Assembly: GCF_017353255.1 (NCBI RefSeq)
Contig: NZ_JAFMYU010000014.1
Location: 111,462-175,461, forward strand
DNA: 64,000 nucleotides
Source: Fibrella aquatilis
GTDB lineage: Bacteria; Bacteroidota; Bacteroidia; Cytophagales; Spirosomataceae
Direction of reading: 5' to 3'
Each line of letters opens with the position of its first letter. Within the stretch, counting starts at the first letter, position 1. Shown here in pieces: positions 42,385 through 52,696 of the stretch. The position numbers and the translations under genes are program-made. A model generated the notes under the pieces. That model had not been told where the DNA came from. It saw nothing but the letters and a program-made list of their open reading frames with translations, and ran no database searches.

Positions 42385-42810
42385 TTAGTAGCCAGCCTTG
42401 ATATATGACCAGCCTTCTTCCTGCTTCATCACCAGCTCGGCCAGGCCGACGGGTACATACGAGGCTTGTTTCAGCATTTGTTCTTTGGTGAGCTTGCTGC
42501 GCCGCATCGAGTTTTCGCAGACGGCAAAGGCAATACCCTTTTCAGACAACACCTTAATCTCTGGCGATACCGTCGATTCGAGCCGCATGAAACCCAGCGC
42601 CCAGGCGTGAACCACCACCTCGATATTGGCCTTAGGCCACACCTCCAGCAGATTATTAAGCTGCCTCACCAGCGTACGGTGTACCACGGTGTCGGCCGAG
42701 GCCAGGTGGAACACAATCCGGTGTTGTTTAGCGTCGGGTTTGGTTTGTGCCAGTGTGGGTGTGGCCAGCAAAAACAGGCCAATAGAGAACAGAAACAGGG
42801 ATTTTTTCAT
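42385..42810 (-). CDS. Secreted DsrE/F family protein
   Basis: 141 residues with a signal peptide (FLFSIGLFLLATPTLAQ). The DsrE fold is suggested by RIVFHLASADTVVHRTLVRQ and a single Cys in GIAFAVCENSMRRSKL, at the position used for persulfide transfer in the family. It lies 11 bp after the SoxB-like gene's start side and 36 bp from the TsdA-like gene, all on the minus strand, consistent with sulfur handling in the periplasm. Confidence 0.78.
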   Translation of the reverse strand: MKKSLFLFSIGLFLLATPTLAQTKPDAKQHRIVFHLASADTVVHRTLVRQLNNLLEVWPKANIEVVVHAWALGFMRLESTVSPEIKVLSEKGIAFAVCENSMRRSKLTKEQMLKQASYVPVGLAELVMKQEEGWSYIKAGY

Positions 42811-42846
42811 ACGCGAGCCAGTCGGCGTTTAGCGGGGTTGACGAAT

Positions 42847-43869
42847 TTATTTGTGGGCTTCCTTCCAGTCTTTGATGGGCTTAAACGGCCCGTACTTGTG
42901 TTGCTGTTCGCTGAATGGGTCGGTGTAGGGGCCAAAGGGATGGTCGAACGGCTTACCCGCCAGGTTGGGCCAGTCGCGGCTGATGTCGCCAGCGGGGCGG
43001 GGTTGTGAGTTGATGTAGGCGGCCAGATCCCAGGCTTCTTCGTCGGTGAGTTGCGGAGCTTCGTAGGTAGCACCCAGGGGCATGTTGTAGCGCACGTAGC
43101 CCGCCAGGTTCGACAGCCGGAATAGCCCCGCGCCCTGATTGTAACTGTGCGTTCCCCACAGCGGCGGGTAGGTGTAGCTCTTACCCCCCTCGGCCAGCAC
43201 CCCCTCGCCGTTGGCCTGATGGCACACTTGGCATTTTTGAGTGTACAGGGTCAGCCCTTTGTCGGAGTTGGCGGGGCGAGACAGGCCTTTTAGTTTGAAC
43301 AGGCCCGCCCCACGCGGAATCTGTTTAGGCGGCACATCGCTACCCAGCCATTTGATATACGCCAGGATGCCCCGCATTTCACGGCTGGTAGAGTCGAGCG
43401 GGCGACCGTTCAGGCTGCGTTGAAAGCAATCATTCACCCGCTTCACCTGATTTTCGACCGTGCCCGACCGCTCCCGAAACTTGGGGTAGGTGGCCTGCAC
43501 CGCGCCGTAGTTATTGCCCCAGGGCTGCGTACCGGCATTCAGATGGCAGTTTTGGCAGTTCATACCATTCGACATCCGCATCACCGACCCCTTCGGCCCC
43601 AGGTAGTTGGCCGTGTGGGCGATCAGGTCGCGTCCATACCGAATCAGGGACTGCTGATTGGTTGGCAGCCGTTTTAATTGAGCTTCGGTTGGGGCGGTCC
43701 AGAGGTTTGTGAAATTAGAGTCTGGCGGCATTATCAAGGCAACAATTGGCGGAGTTGGCACAGCAGGTATCACTCGCCAGCCTACTAGCAATAAGCTTAA
43801 CAGGCAAACCGACAAGCCAACGACGTATGTCAGGTCACGGAAGAATGGGTGCTTACCAGATAGCTTCAT
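42847..43869 (-). CDS. tsdA: TsdA-like di-heme thiosulfate dehydrogenase
   Basis: 340 residues from the ATG at 43869 (GTG at 43962 gives an unlikely 31-residue extension). One N-terminal membrane anchor (VVGLSVCLLSLLLVGW). Two hemes: NGMNCQNCHLNAG (C105, C108, H109) and QKCQVCHQ (C213, C216, H217). Between them RVNDCFQRSLNG carries the conserved Cys (C148) that serves as heme ligand in TsdA. The tail YGPFKPIKDW also fits. It should oxidise thiosulfate to tetrathionate, passing electrons to the respiratory chain. Confidence 0.82.
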   Translation of the reverse strand: MKLSGKHPFFRDLTYVVGLSVCLLSLLLVGWRVIPAVPTPPIVALIMPPDSNFTNLWTAPTEAQLKRLPTNQQSLIRYGRDLIAHTANYLGPKGSVMRMSNGMNCQNCHLNAGTQPWGNNYGAVQATYPKFRERSGTVENQVKRVNDCFQRSLNGRPLDSTSREMRGILAYIKWLGSDVPPKQIPRGAGLFKLKGLSRPANSDKGLTLYTQKCQVCHQANGEGVLAEGGKSYTYPPLWGTHSYNQGAGLFRLSNLAGYVRYNMPLGATYEAPQLTDEEAWDLAAYINSQPRPAGDISRDWPNLAGKPFDHPFGPYTDPFSEQQHKYGPFKPIKDWKEAHK

Positions 43870-43961
43870 GTAGGCCGGGCGGAGTTGAACTACGAATGAA
43901 CGAAAATCTCGCCTGATTGCCAGCCAATATCCTGTATTCGGCTCAATCAACCTAGCATACA

Positions 43962-44468
43962 CTACTCCACCGTAGTGATCGATTTCCAGAGCGTCTTTGC
44001 GGCTGATTGCAGGAAACCGGGGCTTTCGGCTTTGCCCTCGCTTAGCTCAAGCTGGTAGCCGTCGGGGTCGGTGATGTAGATAACGGGTTTGCCAGCCAGG
44101 CCCACTTGCCGCGCCACAGCCGGGTTACGCTGGCGTAACTGCTGTTCGGCTTGGCGCAATGAACTCACTACCAATGCAATACGTGAATTAGTAGCACCAA
44201 TGGCACCGCCGTCGGCACGGCCTTCGATCAGCCGGATCTGTTGTCCGCCACCTATATTAAACCACGCCTGACTGTTGGCTAACGCCGATGGAACCGCCAC
44301 CGGCTGAAGGCCAAGCACCGTATTGTAGAAGGTCAGACTAGCCGACAGGTCTTTCACGGGCAGGGCCACGTAGGCGCACCGCAACACACCCAACCGCGAC
44401 TGCGCCTGGGTTACGCTGACCAAAAAAAGCAACCCGATACTCAGTAACAGCCCTACGAATCGTTTCAT
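43962..44468 (-). CDS. Secreted VOC/glyoxalase-like protein
   Basis: 168 residues from the ATG at 44468; the open frame to 44597 overlaps the divergent gene and is not used. Signal peptide (FVGLLLSIGLLFLVSVTQAQ), then a VOC fold: YVALPVKDLSASLTFYNTVL, GLQPV, and IYITDPDGYQLELSEGK (metal-binding Glu in DPDGYxLEL). Function unknown. 92 bp from the TsdA-like gene, possibly in the same operon. Confidence 0.82.
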   Translation of the reverse strand: MKRFVGLLLSIGLLFLVSVTQAQSRLGVLRCAYVALPVKDLSASLTFYNTVLGLQPVAVPSALANSQAWFNIGGGQQIRLIEGRADGGAIGATNSRIALVVSSLRQAEQQLRQRNPAVARQVGLAGKPVIYITDPDGYQLELSEGKAESPGFLQSAAKTLWKSITTVE

Positions 44469-44580
44469 ACGTTTACACCCGGAAAAGCACGAATTACGAG
44501 TTGCTTTGTCAATCTGCCAAGTAGGTTGTTGATTCGCATACCTCGACATTCGTAACCGATACCGTTTAATTTTTTGCTTC

Positions 44581-45753
44581 ATGCTTGACATCATCACGCC
44601 CGTTCACATCCGTACCCAAGAACGCGTGGCCGAAATTGCCTGGTTCTGCGACCTCTGTGGGGGCGATACCGAGTTCCTTGGCCAACTCGATCCCGACCGG
44701 CGCAGCAACTTCGACCACTGCCGAAACATTCTGTTAACGGCTGAACGTCAGGGTTTTAAAAACATATTATTGCCCACATCCTTCATTGTTGGGCAGGATC
44801 CGGTGGCCTTTGCCGCCGCCGTAGCCTGCCTCACGTCCGACATCAGCTTGCTCGTGGCGATCCGCACCGGCGAGGTGCATCCGCCCATGCTGGCCCGCGC
44901 CCTGAGCACGCTCGACCACCTGCTGAAAGGCCGACTGACGATCAATATTATTAATTCTGACCTGCCCGGCTACCGGGAAGATGCCGGTTTGCGGTATCAG
45001 CGTTGCACCGAGACCATCCAGATCTTGAAACAAAGCTGGGCCGGCGGCGACCGCATCATCCACGACGGACCGGTCTATGGTCAACTAAACCTGCCTGCTG
45101 CTCCGGCGACACCTTACCAGCAAAACGGCGGGCCGCTGCTCTATTTTGGCGGCATTGCCGACGGGGCTAAAGAAGTCTGCGCCCAGCACTGCGACGTGTT
45201 TCTGATGTGGCCCGAAGCCGAAGAAAGCCTGATGGCCACCATGCAGGACGTGTCGGCCCGCGCCGAACGCCACGGCCGGACGCTCGATTTCGGGTTGCGG
45301 GTGCACGTGGTGGTGCGCGAAACCGAGGCCGAAGCCCGCTCCTGGACCCGGCGTATGATGTCGAAGTTTGATCAGCAGCAGGCCGAAGCCCTCAAACACC
45401 GCGCGCAGGACAGCAAATCGCTGGGGGTGGTGCGGCAGGACGAGTTGCGCCAAACGGCTGATGATGAGGGTTTTGTAGAGCCGATTTTGTGGACGGGCAT
45501 TGGCCGGGCACGGTCGGGCTGCGGGGCGGCGCTGGTGGGTACGCCTGACCAAATTTTAGCGCAGTTGAATCGTTACATGGACATGGGCATACGGTCGTTT
45601 GTGTTGTCGGGCTATCCGCTCATCGAAGAATCCGAATACTTTGGTCGGCTGGTGCTGCCGCATTTACCCAATGTTCGCCTCGGCGATTTACAAAATCGCC
45701 GACCAATACACACGCCCAAAACACCCCTTACATTTGGTGAGTTGACATATTAA
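44581..45753 (+). CDS. LLM-class flavin monooxygenase, SsuD-like
   Basis: 390 residues. TIM-barrel luciferase-like oxidoreductase; motifs GFKNILLPTSFIVGQDPVAF, GRLTINIINSDLPGYREDAG and YFGGIADGAKEVCAQHCDVF resemble alkanesulfonate monooxygenase SsuD. It would use FMNH2 to release sulfite from organosulfonates, fitting the neighbouring sulfur genes on the opposite strand. No ssuE reductase or transporter is adjacent. Confidence 0.8.
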   Translation: MLDIITPVHIRTQERVAEIAWFCDLCGGDTEFLGQLDPDRRSNFDHCRNILLTAERQGFKNILLPTSFIVGQDPVAFAAAVACLTSDISLLVAIRTGEVHPPMLARALSTLDHLLKGRLTINIINSDLPGYREDAGLRYQRCTETIQILKQSWAGGDRIIHDGPVYGQLNLPAAPATPYQQNGGPLLYFGGIADGAKEVCAQHCDVFLMWPEAEESLMATMQDVSARAERHGRTLDFGLRVHVVVRETEAEARSWTRRMMSKFDQQQAEALKHRAQDSKSLGVVRQDELRQTADDEGFVEPILWTGIGRARSGCGAALVGTPDQILAQLNRYMDMGIRSFVLSGYPLIEESEYFGRLVLPHLPNVRLGDLQNRRPIHTPKTPLTFGELTY

Positions 45754-45810
45754 GTTATTAGTCGTTCGGATGTTACTGATGACTTTTTCCATTTTCAACG
45801 AGAAAAGAAT

Positions 45811-46275
45811 ATGAAGAACCATCTGTCATTATTTCTGCTTTTTGCATTTATTACTGGCTGTGATCCAAAACCAAAAGAAGACACCACGTCGATGGTGGAT
45901 ACGATCTTTAACAACCTAGACAGTTCACGCATTGCCCCGAAGATTACCAAAAAGAAATCTGTTGATTATCAGGGCACTTATAAAGGAACGTTGCCATGCG
46001 CTGGCTGCTCAGGTATCAAGCTGGAAATAGATCTGAAGCCCGATTCGACGTATCGGATGATGACGATTTATTTAGGAAAAGACGACGAAAAACCAATTAC
46101 CAAACAAGGCTCTTTTTCGTGGAACAAAGCCGATTCATTAATTACGCTCAATGGCGTTACTGACCAACCCAATAAATACCTTGTTGGCAACAATACTATT
46201 TCACAATTAGATATGGATGGCACTAAAGTATTAGGGCCATCGGCAAGGCGCTATATTTTGCGAAAAACGGAGTAG
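45811..46275 (+). CDS. NlpE-like lipoprotein
   Basis: 154 residues. Lipobox FAFITGC, then a short linker and the NlpE N-terminal pattern YQGTYKGTLPCAGCSGIKLE with its Cys-x-x-Cys. In E. coli NlpE signals envelope and copper stress to Cpx; here no Cpx genes are near, so the role is unknown. 57 bp downstream of the SsuD-like gene on the same strand. Confidence 0.82.
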   Translation: MKNHLSLFLLFAFITGCDPKPKEDTTSMVDTIFNNLDSSRIAPKITKKKSVDYQGTYKGTLPCAGCSGIKLEIDLKPDSTYRMMTIYLGKDDEKPITKQGSFSWNKADSLITLNGVTDQPNKYLVGNNTISQLDMDGTKVLGPSARRYILRKTE

Positions 46276-46291
46276 GACAATAAACAGAAGA

Positions 46292-47464
46292 CTACTCCAC
46301 CACATGCCCCACAAACTGGGCTGTATTGTCGAGCACCAGCCCGCCGCGCCGGAAGCCGAGGGCACACGCTTCGCCCGCGAAAAATACGCCGGCCTGGTAC
46401 CGCTGACCTGCTGAGTCCTGCGGGAAATCGACATACTGCTGGTAGATTTTGGGGTAGTCGCCGTAATCGCCGTCTACTGTTGTGGTGGCCTCCCCATCGG
46501 CGTCGAGCAGACGGATATTAGCCCCCTCGCGCCCAAAAAGCACTTTTTCTACCGACGGCTGTCCGGCTAATGGCCGAATGTCAGTTCGGAGTAGCAGCGG
46601 GTGGTGGGGATATAACTCCCAAAGAACGGCCAGAATTGCTTTCGACTGGAACAGCAGCGCGTAGGCGGGGTTAATTACCACGGCCTTGCGTTGTTGCACA
46701 ATCTGGGTCAGGATGTTGGCTAGTTCGGGTTCGTCGTGGGCGATGTATTCCCAGGGAATGAGCTTAAACCAGAAATCATAACGCGTGAATTCACCGTTGG
46801 CGAACTGGTAGATACCTTCTTCTGCCGAAAATTCTACCTCATCTACGTACGCAAATGCTACCTCAAAACCCGCCTCGCGGGCGGCTTCGCCCAGCAGGGC
46901 AATGTTGGTGTCGTCTTCGGGCGTATCGCGCATGGCCGAGAGTAGCAGCGTAGGCATTAAGTCGTCGTTCTGGCGTTTCAGTTCGGCAAACTGACTTACC
47001 AGCGTCTCAAATAAGCCGTTGAACTGCTGGCTGTCGTCCAGGCCATTAGCCCGCAAATGGGCATACTGCACCACCGCCGTTTCGGGCAGGCAGGTAGCCG
47101 TATCAGCGTTGAACTCGATGAGTTTAATCGCTTGATTATCAACACCACCGGCCAGGTCGAACCGACCGTAGAGCAAGATATTCCGGTCGTCATTCCAGGA
47201 GTGACGAATCAGCTCGACCAGGTTATCGGGAATACCCAGTTCGGCAAATCGGTTCTGATCGATCACCAGTTGCCCGGCGGCCACGAGCATCTCAAACAGG
47301 GTGTTTGCCGCGTCGGCAAAGGCATCTGCTTCGGCGGCAGTCACCACCACGGCTTCGTTGGTTAGGTAGGGTAGGGTATCGGTGCCCAGCATCCAGTCCC
47401 AGCCCAGGTTACGGAGCTGATTGGTAGGTGCTTGTGGTAATGAACGGAGAGTAAGCATAGGCAT
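46292..47464 (-). CDS. Glutathionylspermidine synthase family protein
   Basis: 390 residues from the ATG at 47464. ATP-grasp-type C-terminus and motifs such as IKLIEFNADTATCLPETAVV, DFWFKLIPWEYIAHDEPELA and LLLRTDIRPLAGQPSVEKVL fit the glutathionylspermidine synthase/YgiC-YjfC family. No amidase domain is present. Members ligate amines or peptides with ATP; the substrate in Bacteroidota is unknown. Confidence 0.85.
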   Translation of the reverse strand: MPMLTLRSLPQAPTNQLRNLGWDWMLGTDTLPYLTNEAVVVTAAEADAFADAANTLFEMLVAAGQLVIDQNRFAELGIPDNLVELIRHSWNDDRNILLYGRFDLAGGVDNQAIKLIEFNADTATCLPETAVVQYAHLRANGLDDSQQFNGLFETLVSQFAELKRQNDDLMPTLLLSAMRDTPEDDTNIALLGEAAREAGFEVAFAYVDEVEFSAEEGIYQFANGEFTRYDFWFKLIPWEYIAHDEPELANILTQIVQQRKAVVINPAYALLFQSKAILAVLWELYPHHPLLLRTDIRPLAGQPSVEKVLFGREGANIRLLDADGEATTTVDGDYGDYPKIYQQYVDFPQDSAGQRYQAGVFFAGEACALGFRRGGLVLDNTAQFVGHVVE

Positions 47465-47506
47465 TGAGGGACTTAACACGTTTGAACGACCTTCTATTAA
47501 ACTACT

Positions 47507-48541
47507 ATGAGCATCTCCAATCGCCGCCAGTTTTTAGGTACGGCCACGGCCCTTATTAGCGGGACCGTGCTGACTTCGAGCAAAATTTTTGGCGCACCGG
47601 CCATCATCCGCCACCTCGACAAGCCCAATTCGCGCATCGGTGGGGTGCAAATTGGCACTATCACTTACTCCTTCCGCGACATGCCCGACCAAAGCGCCGA
47701 GGCTACGCTACAGTATGTGCTCGACAGCGGCATCAGTGCTATTGAACTTATGGGTGGCCCTGCAGAAAGCTTTGCTGGTGCCCCAAAAAACACCGTCGAT
47801 ATGCGCACGATGTTTCCGCTGATGCGCAAACGCTTTGAGAAACAGCCCCTCACCGATGATGAGCAAAAGCAACTGGCCGATGCCGACGCCCAAGCCAAGG
47901 CCTACCGAAGCGAACTGCAAAAGTGGCGGCTATCGGCTCCGATGAGCAAATTTGAGCAGGTACGTAAGCTGTACAACAACGCGGGTGTCACCATCTACGG
48001 TTTCAAGCCCGACGCCTTTGGTCTACAAAACAGCGACGCCGAGATCAATTACGGCATGGCAGCGGCAAAGATGCTGGGGGCCAATCAGGTAACGGTAGAA
48101 CACCCCGGCAACGATGCCCAAACCCTGAAACTGGGGCAGATGGCCCAAAAGCACGGCATCCGGGTGGGGTACCACGGCCACGAACAGCAAACGCCCACCT
48201 TCTGGGATACGGCCCTGGCGCAGTCGCCGGGCAACGCTATGAACCTCGACTTGGGCCACTACATCGCCGCCGGACAACCCGACCCGCTGGGACTGATCCG
48301 GCAAAAGCACGACCGCATTTCGAGTATGCACATCAAAGACCGGCAGAACCCCGCCCACGGCAAAGGAAACCTTGCCTGGGGGCAGGGCGACACCCCGCTG
48401 ACCGACGTGCTGAAACTCATGCGCGACCAGAAATACGCCTTCCCCGCCACCGTCGAGCTGGAATACAAAATACCGGAAGGGTCTACCTCTGTGGCCGAAG
48501 TGAAAAAATGCGTAGACTACTGCCGGAAGATTCTAGGGTGA
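47507..48541 (+). CDS. Secreted sugar phosphate isomerase/epimerase (TIM barrel)
   Basis: 344 residues. Tat-type signal (SNRRQFLGTATALISGTVLT). The barrel has VQIGTITYSFRDM, TVEHPGNDAQT, RVGYHGHEQQTP, NAMNLDLGHYIAAG and SSMHIKDRQNPAHGKG, the His/Asp/Glu metal ligand set of the xylose isomerase-like AP endonuclease 2 family. Common in Cytophagales in several copies, usually of unknown substrate. Confidence 0.87.
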   Translation: MSISNRRQFLGTATALISGTVLTSSKIFGAPAIIRHLDKPNSRIGGVQIGTITYSFRDMPDQSAEATLQYVLDSGISAIELMGGPAESFAGAPKNTVDMRTMFPLMRKRFEKQPLTDDEQKQLADADAQAKAYRSELQKWRLSAPMSKFEQVRKLYNNAGVTIYGFKPDAFGLQNSDAEINYGMAAAKMLGANQVTVEHPGNDAQTLKLGQMAQKHGIRVGYHGHEQQTPTFWDTALAQSPGNAMNLDLGHYIAAGQPDPLGLIRQKHDRISSMHIKDRQNPAHGKGNLAWGQGDTPLTDVLKLMRDQKYAFPATVELEYKIPEGSTSVAEVKKCVDYCRKILG

Positions 48542-48568
48542 GTTTACGGTTTGCTGTAAACTTCAAAC

Positions 48569-49207
48569 TTATCCCCCAAACCCCCGACCAAATCCACCAC
48601 CCCCACTGCGGCCACGGCTGAAGAAGCCGCTGCGGCCACCGCTGGGGCGGCTGGTAACCACCCGCGACGAACGAACCGACTCGCCCACGCCACGCGAGCG
48701 GCTATAAAGGCTGTTGTTTGCGTAAACTCCTGAGCTATAACGTTGTTCGTTGTAGCTGGGTGTGCGGTTACGGCCAATCATGTAGCCCAGACCACCCCAC
48801 AGCAAGGCGTTGGCCAGGCCATTGGAATGGTGCTGCCCATACTGGTTGGGGTTGTTGAAATACTCGCGGGTCGAGGGGTCACTCTGCACCAGTTTCCGCG
48901 CTGCTTCCACGCCAAGGGTATCTGAGTGGCCATCTTTGTAATTGACAATGGCCCCTGATTGGCTGGGATCGGCTTCCACTTCGTCCGTAATTTTAAACTG
49001 GCTGGGCGCAGTTTCGGTGATTACCGACCGAACGCCTTTTTTGTAGGTCACGGTTTCTTCGGCCGTGCCGTCGCCGTAGTCGCCCTCATCGCGGCTACCG
49101 CAACTTTGCAACATGGTGGTGCCACCCAGCAGGGCCAAGGTGAGGGTGGTGCCGAGGGTAATGTCTTGTACCCGCCGGATAAGCGAGTGTCGACGAATGG
49201 AAGTCAT
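48569..49207 (-). CDS. Lipoprotein with glycine/arginine-rich C-terminus
   Basis: 212 residues. Signal sequence with lipobox TTMLQSC, a middle region with no recognised domain (SGAIVNYKDGHSDTLGVEAA; NALLWGGLGYMIGRN) and a low-complexity tail rich in Ser, Arg and Gly ending SGGGGFGRGFGG. The tail resembles those of UPF0323/YgiB-like lipoproteins, but this is a weak match. Function unknown. Divergent from the RND permease gene. Confidence 0.7.
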   Translation of the reverse strand: MTSIRRHSLIRRVQDITLGTTLTLALLGGTTMLQSCGSRDEGDYGDGTAEETVTYKKGVRSVITETAPSQFKITDEVEADPSQSGAIVNYKDGHSDTLGVEAARKLVQSDPSTREYFNNPNQYGQHHSNGLANALLWGGLGYMIGRNRTPSYNEQRYSSGVYANNSLYSRSRGVGESVRSSRVVTSRPSGGRSGFFSRGRSGGGGFGRGFGG

Positions 49208-49374
49208 GGTGTTTGCAGAGCAGGTTTAGTAGGTTAAACGTCAGGGACTAACGAGAGGTTGCAGGAATGGGACAAACGGGAGGCAGGCCTGTTGTACGGA
49301 CTATTATTTGGCCTTCTGCAATTAAATAGTCAACTTACTTTACTTATCATATTGTAGAAAGGTACGATCTCTTT

Positions 49375-52300
49375 ATGCCTTTCTTTCTGACGCTTATGTG
49401 GATCGTTAGGCTTGCGCTCGAAAAGAAATATACCATCGCAGTGATGGCCCTGTTGATACTGATTATGGGCACGGTGGCCAGTTTACAAATGCCCACCGAC
49501 ATCTTCCCGCGCATCAATATCCCCGTGGTCACGGTCATCTGGGGGTACACGGGCCTGTCGACCAACGAGATGGAGAAGATGGTCACCAACTTCTCGGAAA
49601 CATCGCTGATTAACAACGTTAGCGACATTCAACGCGTTGAATCTCAGACATATAATGGCACGGCGGTCATCAAACTCTACTTCCAGCCCACGGTACGGAT
49701 TGAGGAAGCGCTGGCGCAGGTGGCGGCCATTTCGCAGACCATTATCGTGCGGATGCCGCCGGGTACCCAGCCGCCGCTGATCGTGCGCTACAACGCCACC
49801 GACGTGCCCGTACTGCAACTCGGCCTCTCGTCTGACAGCCTCACCGAACCCCAGATTACCGACTACGCCGCCACGCGTATCCGCCCACAGATTGCCACCG
49901 TACCCGGCAGCCGCCTTTCGCAGCCCTTCGGCGGGCGCACCCGGCAGATCATGGTCGACCTGGAGCCGGAACAACTCATTGCCCACGGCCTCACGCCCGA
50001 AGACGTCACCAACGCTGTTTCGGCCCAAAACCTGACTCTGCCCAGCGGCATGCTGCGCCTGGAAGAGCGTGAGTATCCTGTGCGCCTCAACAGCAAACCC
50101 GACGTAATTAGTACCCTCAACGACCTGCCCGTGAAGGTGGTGGGCGGCAGCGTAGTACACATGCGCGACGTGGCCAACGTTCACGACGGGGCGGCCGTGC
50201 AGGCCAACGTGGTGAAACAAGACGGCAGCCGGGGGGTGCTCATGAGCATTGTGAAAACGGGAAATGCCTCGACTACCAAAGTGGTCGACGAAATCAAAAA
50301 CCGCATTCTCCCCACCATCCGGGCTTCGGCACCGGCAGGCCTGCGCATCGTAGACCTTTTCGATCAGTCGGTGTTTGTGCGGGCTTCTATCAAAGGGGTG
50401 TTGCTGGAAGGCATCATTGCGGCCCTGCTCACGGCGGCGATGATTCTGCTGTTTCTGGGCAGCTGGCGCAGTACGCTCATTGTGGCCACGTCGATTCCGC
50501 TGTCTATTCTGGCCTCGCTCACAACCCTCTACCTGCTGGGCGAAACCCTCAACATCATGACCCTGGGCGGGCTGGCGCTGGCCATCGGTATTTTGGTAGA
50601 TGATGCCACGGTGACGATTGAAAACATTCACCGCAACGAAGAGCTGGGCCTGCCCCTGCGCGAGGCCATTCTGGAAGGTGCCGCTCAAATCGCCACGCCC
50701 ACGCTGGTAGCCACGCTCACGATCTGTATCGTGTTTGTGTCGGTACTGTTTCTGGAAGGTCCGGCGCGGTTTCTGTTTGGCCCGCTGGCTATGGCCGTGG
50801 TGTTTGCCATGATCGCCTCCTACATCCTCTCGCGGACACTCGTGCCCATGATGGCCGACCTGATGCTGCGGGGGGAGAAGCATGGAGCAGAGAGCGGGGG
50901 GCATGGGGCGGAGAGCGGGGAGCTAAGGGCAGAGGGCGGAGAGCCAACAGGCATTACTCCAAGCTCCAAGCTCTCTGCTCTTCCCTCTCCGCCCCCTGCC
51001 CCTAACTCTTCGCTCTACGCCCGTTTCAACCGTGGATTCGACCGGTTTCAGGCGGGGTATATGGGGGCGCTGGCGTGGGTACTGGTGCATCGAAAAACGG
51101 TGCTGGCCCTGTTTGTGGGTGTGGTAGCATTTACCTTGGCGCTGATTCCGTTTGTGGGTCGCGACTTTTTCCCGCACGTCGATGCCGGGCAAATAAAGCT
51201 GCACATGCGCGGCCCGGCGGGTACGCGGCTGGAAGAAACCGAGCGGCTTGCGGCTGAAACAGAGGCCATTATCCGCGAAACAATTCCTGAACACGACATC
51301 CAATCGGTGATCTCGAACGTGGGGCTGACGGCCGAACGGTACAATTTTATTTTCACCGACAACGCCGCCGCCGGGGCGGGTGATGCCGAACTGCTCATTT
51401 CGCTCAGCGAGGATAAACAGCGCCCTACCGACGATTACGTCCGCGAACTGCGCAGTCGCCTCCGCGACGACATGCCCGAAGAGACATACTTTTTCCTGGC
51501 TGCCGACATCGTGAGTCAGATTCTGAACTTCGGCCTCACCTCGCCCATCGACGTGCAGGTGAGCGGGTTCGACCGGGGAAATAACCTCAAGATTGCCCGC
51601 GAAATGCAGCAGCGCATCGCCCAGATTCCAGGAGCCGTTGACGTACACCTGCATCAGGTGCTCGATGCCCCCGAAATCTTCCTCGACGTTGACCGTGAAC
51701 GGGCCGGGCAGTTTGGCCTGACCGAACAGCGCGTGGCCACCAACCTCAATATTTCACTCAGCGGCACGGCCCAGGTTCGTCCCAACTTCTGGCCCGACCC
51801 CGTCACGGGTTTCCCCTACCTGATTGCCGTGCAAACCCCACCCTACAAGCTGGACACCTACGATAAACTGCTGCGCACGCCGCTGATTTCGAGCCAACAA
51901 GCCATGCCGCAGCTACTAAGCAACGTGGCTACCGTAAAGCGCACCACCACGCCGCAGATCATCAATCGGGTGAACACTCAACCCACCTACGACGTCTACG
52001 CCGCCGTAGAGCACACCGATCTGGGATCGGTGGCGGCCGAGCTAAACAAGCTGGCTAAGGAGTATGAACCACAGCTAAAACCAGGCAACAAAATTTCGAT
52101 CCGGGGGCAGGTAGAGAGTATGGAGAGCGCGTTCAGCCGACTGGGCATTGGTATCATCTTCGCGGCGGTGCTGGTGTATTTGCTCATGGTGGTCAACTTC
52201 CAGTCGTTTCGGTATCCGTTTATCATCATCACGGCCCTGCCCGGTGCGCTTTGTGGCATGGTCTGGATGCTGTTTCTGACCCACACCACGTTCAGCATTC

Positions 52301-52632
52301 CGTCGCTGATGGGGGCTATCATGAGCGTAGGCGTAGCTACGGCCAACAGTATTCTGCTGGTGAGTTTCGCCAAAGACCACCTGCCCGACGTAAACGGCAA
52401 CGCCCATGAGGCCGCCCTAGAAGCAGGCCGGACGCGCCTGCGGCCCATTCTGATGACCGCCATTGCTATGATTATCGGCATGTTGCCCATGTCGCTGGGC
52501 CTGGGCGAAGGGGGTGAGCAAAACGCGCCGCTGGGCCGGGCCGTCATTGGCGGCTTGCTGCTGGCCACGTTTACCACCCTGCTATTTGTGCCCACCGTAT
52601 TTAGCTATCTGGTGAAAAAGCCGAACGCCTGA
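49375..52632 (+). CDS. RND family efflux permease (AcrB-like)
   Basis: 1085 residues with two six-helix halves and large periplasmic loops. [20 protein letters not shown] contains the paired Asp of the proton relay. The family exports drugs, metals or lipids as part of a tripartite pump, but no adaptor or outer-membrane channel gene is adjacent. Residues about 504-543, at the link between the two halves after helix 6, are an odd low-complexity stretch ([18 protein letters not shown], then [15 protein letters not shown]) encoded by a heptad array at 50884-51002. Confidence 0.92.
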   Translation: MPFFLTLMWIVRLALEKKYTIAVMALLILIMGTVASLQMPTDIFPRINIPVVTVIWGYTGLSTNEMEKMVTNFSETSLINNVSDIQRVESQTYNGTAVIKLYFQPTVRIEEALAQVAAISQTIIVRMPPGTQPPLIVRYNATDVPVLQLGLSSDSLTEPQITDYAATRIRPQIATVPGSRLSQPFGGRTRQIMVDLEPEQLIAHGLTPEDVTNAVSAQNLTLPSGMLRLEEREYPVRLNSKPDVISTLNDLPVKVVGGSVVHMRDVANVHDGAAVQANVVKQDGSRGVLMSIVKTGNASTTKVVDEIKNRILPTIRASAPAGLRIVDLFDQSVFVRASIKGVLLEGIIAALLTAAMILLFLGSWRSTLIVATSIPLSILASLTTLYLLGETLNIMTLGGLALAIGILVDDATVTIENIHRNEELGLPLREAILEGAAQIATPTLVATLTICIVFVSVLFLEGPARFLFGPLAMAVVFAMIASYILSRTLVPMMADLMLRGEKHGAESGGHGAESGELRAEGGEPTGITPSSKLSALPSPPPAPNSSLYARFNRGFDRFQAGYMGALAWVLVHRKTVLALFVGVVAFTLALIPFVGRDFFPHVDAGQIKLHMRGPAGTRLEETERLAAETEAIIRETIPEHDIQSVISNVGLTAERYNFIFTDNAAAGAGDAELLISLSEDKQRPTDDYVRELRSRLRDDMPEETYFFLAADIVSQILNFGLTSPIDVQVSGFDRGNNLKIAREMQQRIAQIPGAVDVHLHQVLDAPEIFLDVDRERAGQFGLTEQRVATNLNISLSGTAQVRPNFWPDPVTGFPYLIAVQTPPYKLDTYDKLLRTPLISSQQAMPQLLSNVATVKRTTTPQIINRVNTQPTYDVYAAVEHTDLGSVAAELNKLAKEYEPQLKPGNKISIRGQVESMESAFSRLGIGIIFAAVLVYLLMVVNFQSFRYPFIIITALPGALCGMVWMLFLTHTTFSIPSLMGAIMSVGVATANSILLVSFAKDHLPDVNGNAHEAALEAGRTRLRPILMTAIAMIIGMLPMSLGLGEGGEQNAPLGRAVIGGLLLATFTTLLFVPTVFSYLVKKPNA
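50884..51002. repeat. In-frame heptad array inside the RND permease gene
   Basis: Nine plus-strand 7-nt units of the form RGRGCNN (for example GGAGCAG, AGAGCGG, GGGGCAT) occupy 50884-50946. Six and a half similar units read on the minus strand from 51002 to 50957 (GGGGCAG, GGGGCGG, AGAGGGA), forming an imperfect inverted repeat around a 10-nt spacer. It is the only such array in coding sequence; three heptads equal seven codons, so units keep frame. Confidence 0.8.
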
Positions 52633-52652
52633 AAAACGCGTTTATAGGCGTT
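52624..52652 (+). terminator. Possible weak terminator after the RND gene
   Basis: AACGCCT (52624-52630) pairs with AGGCGTT (52646-52652), with GCC/GGC flanks, right at the stop codon. No U-tract follows, so termination is uncertain. Confidence 0.35.
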
Positions 52653-52696
52653 GGCGATCTTCCCCTCAACACAACAAACCAAACCAGCGTACTATC

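Noticed and set aside
49483..50904. 473-codon open frame antisense to the RND permease
   Set aside because: Shadow frame produced by high GC at third positions; the protein is low-complexity His/Arg/Gln-rich without domains.
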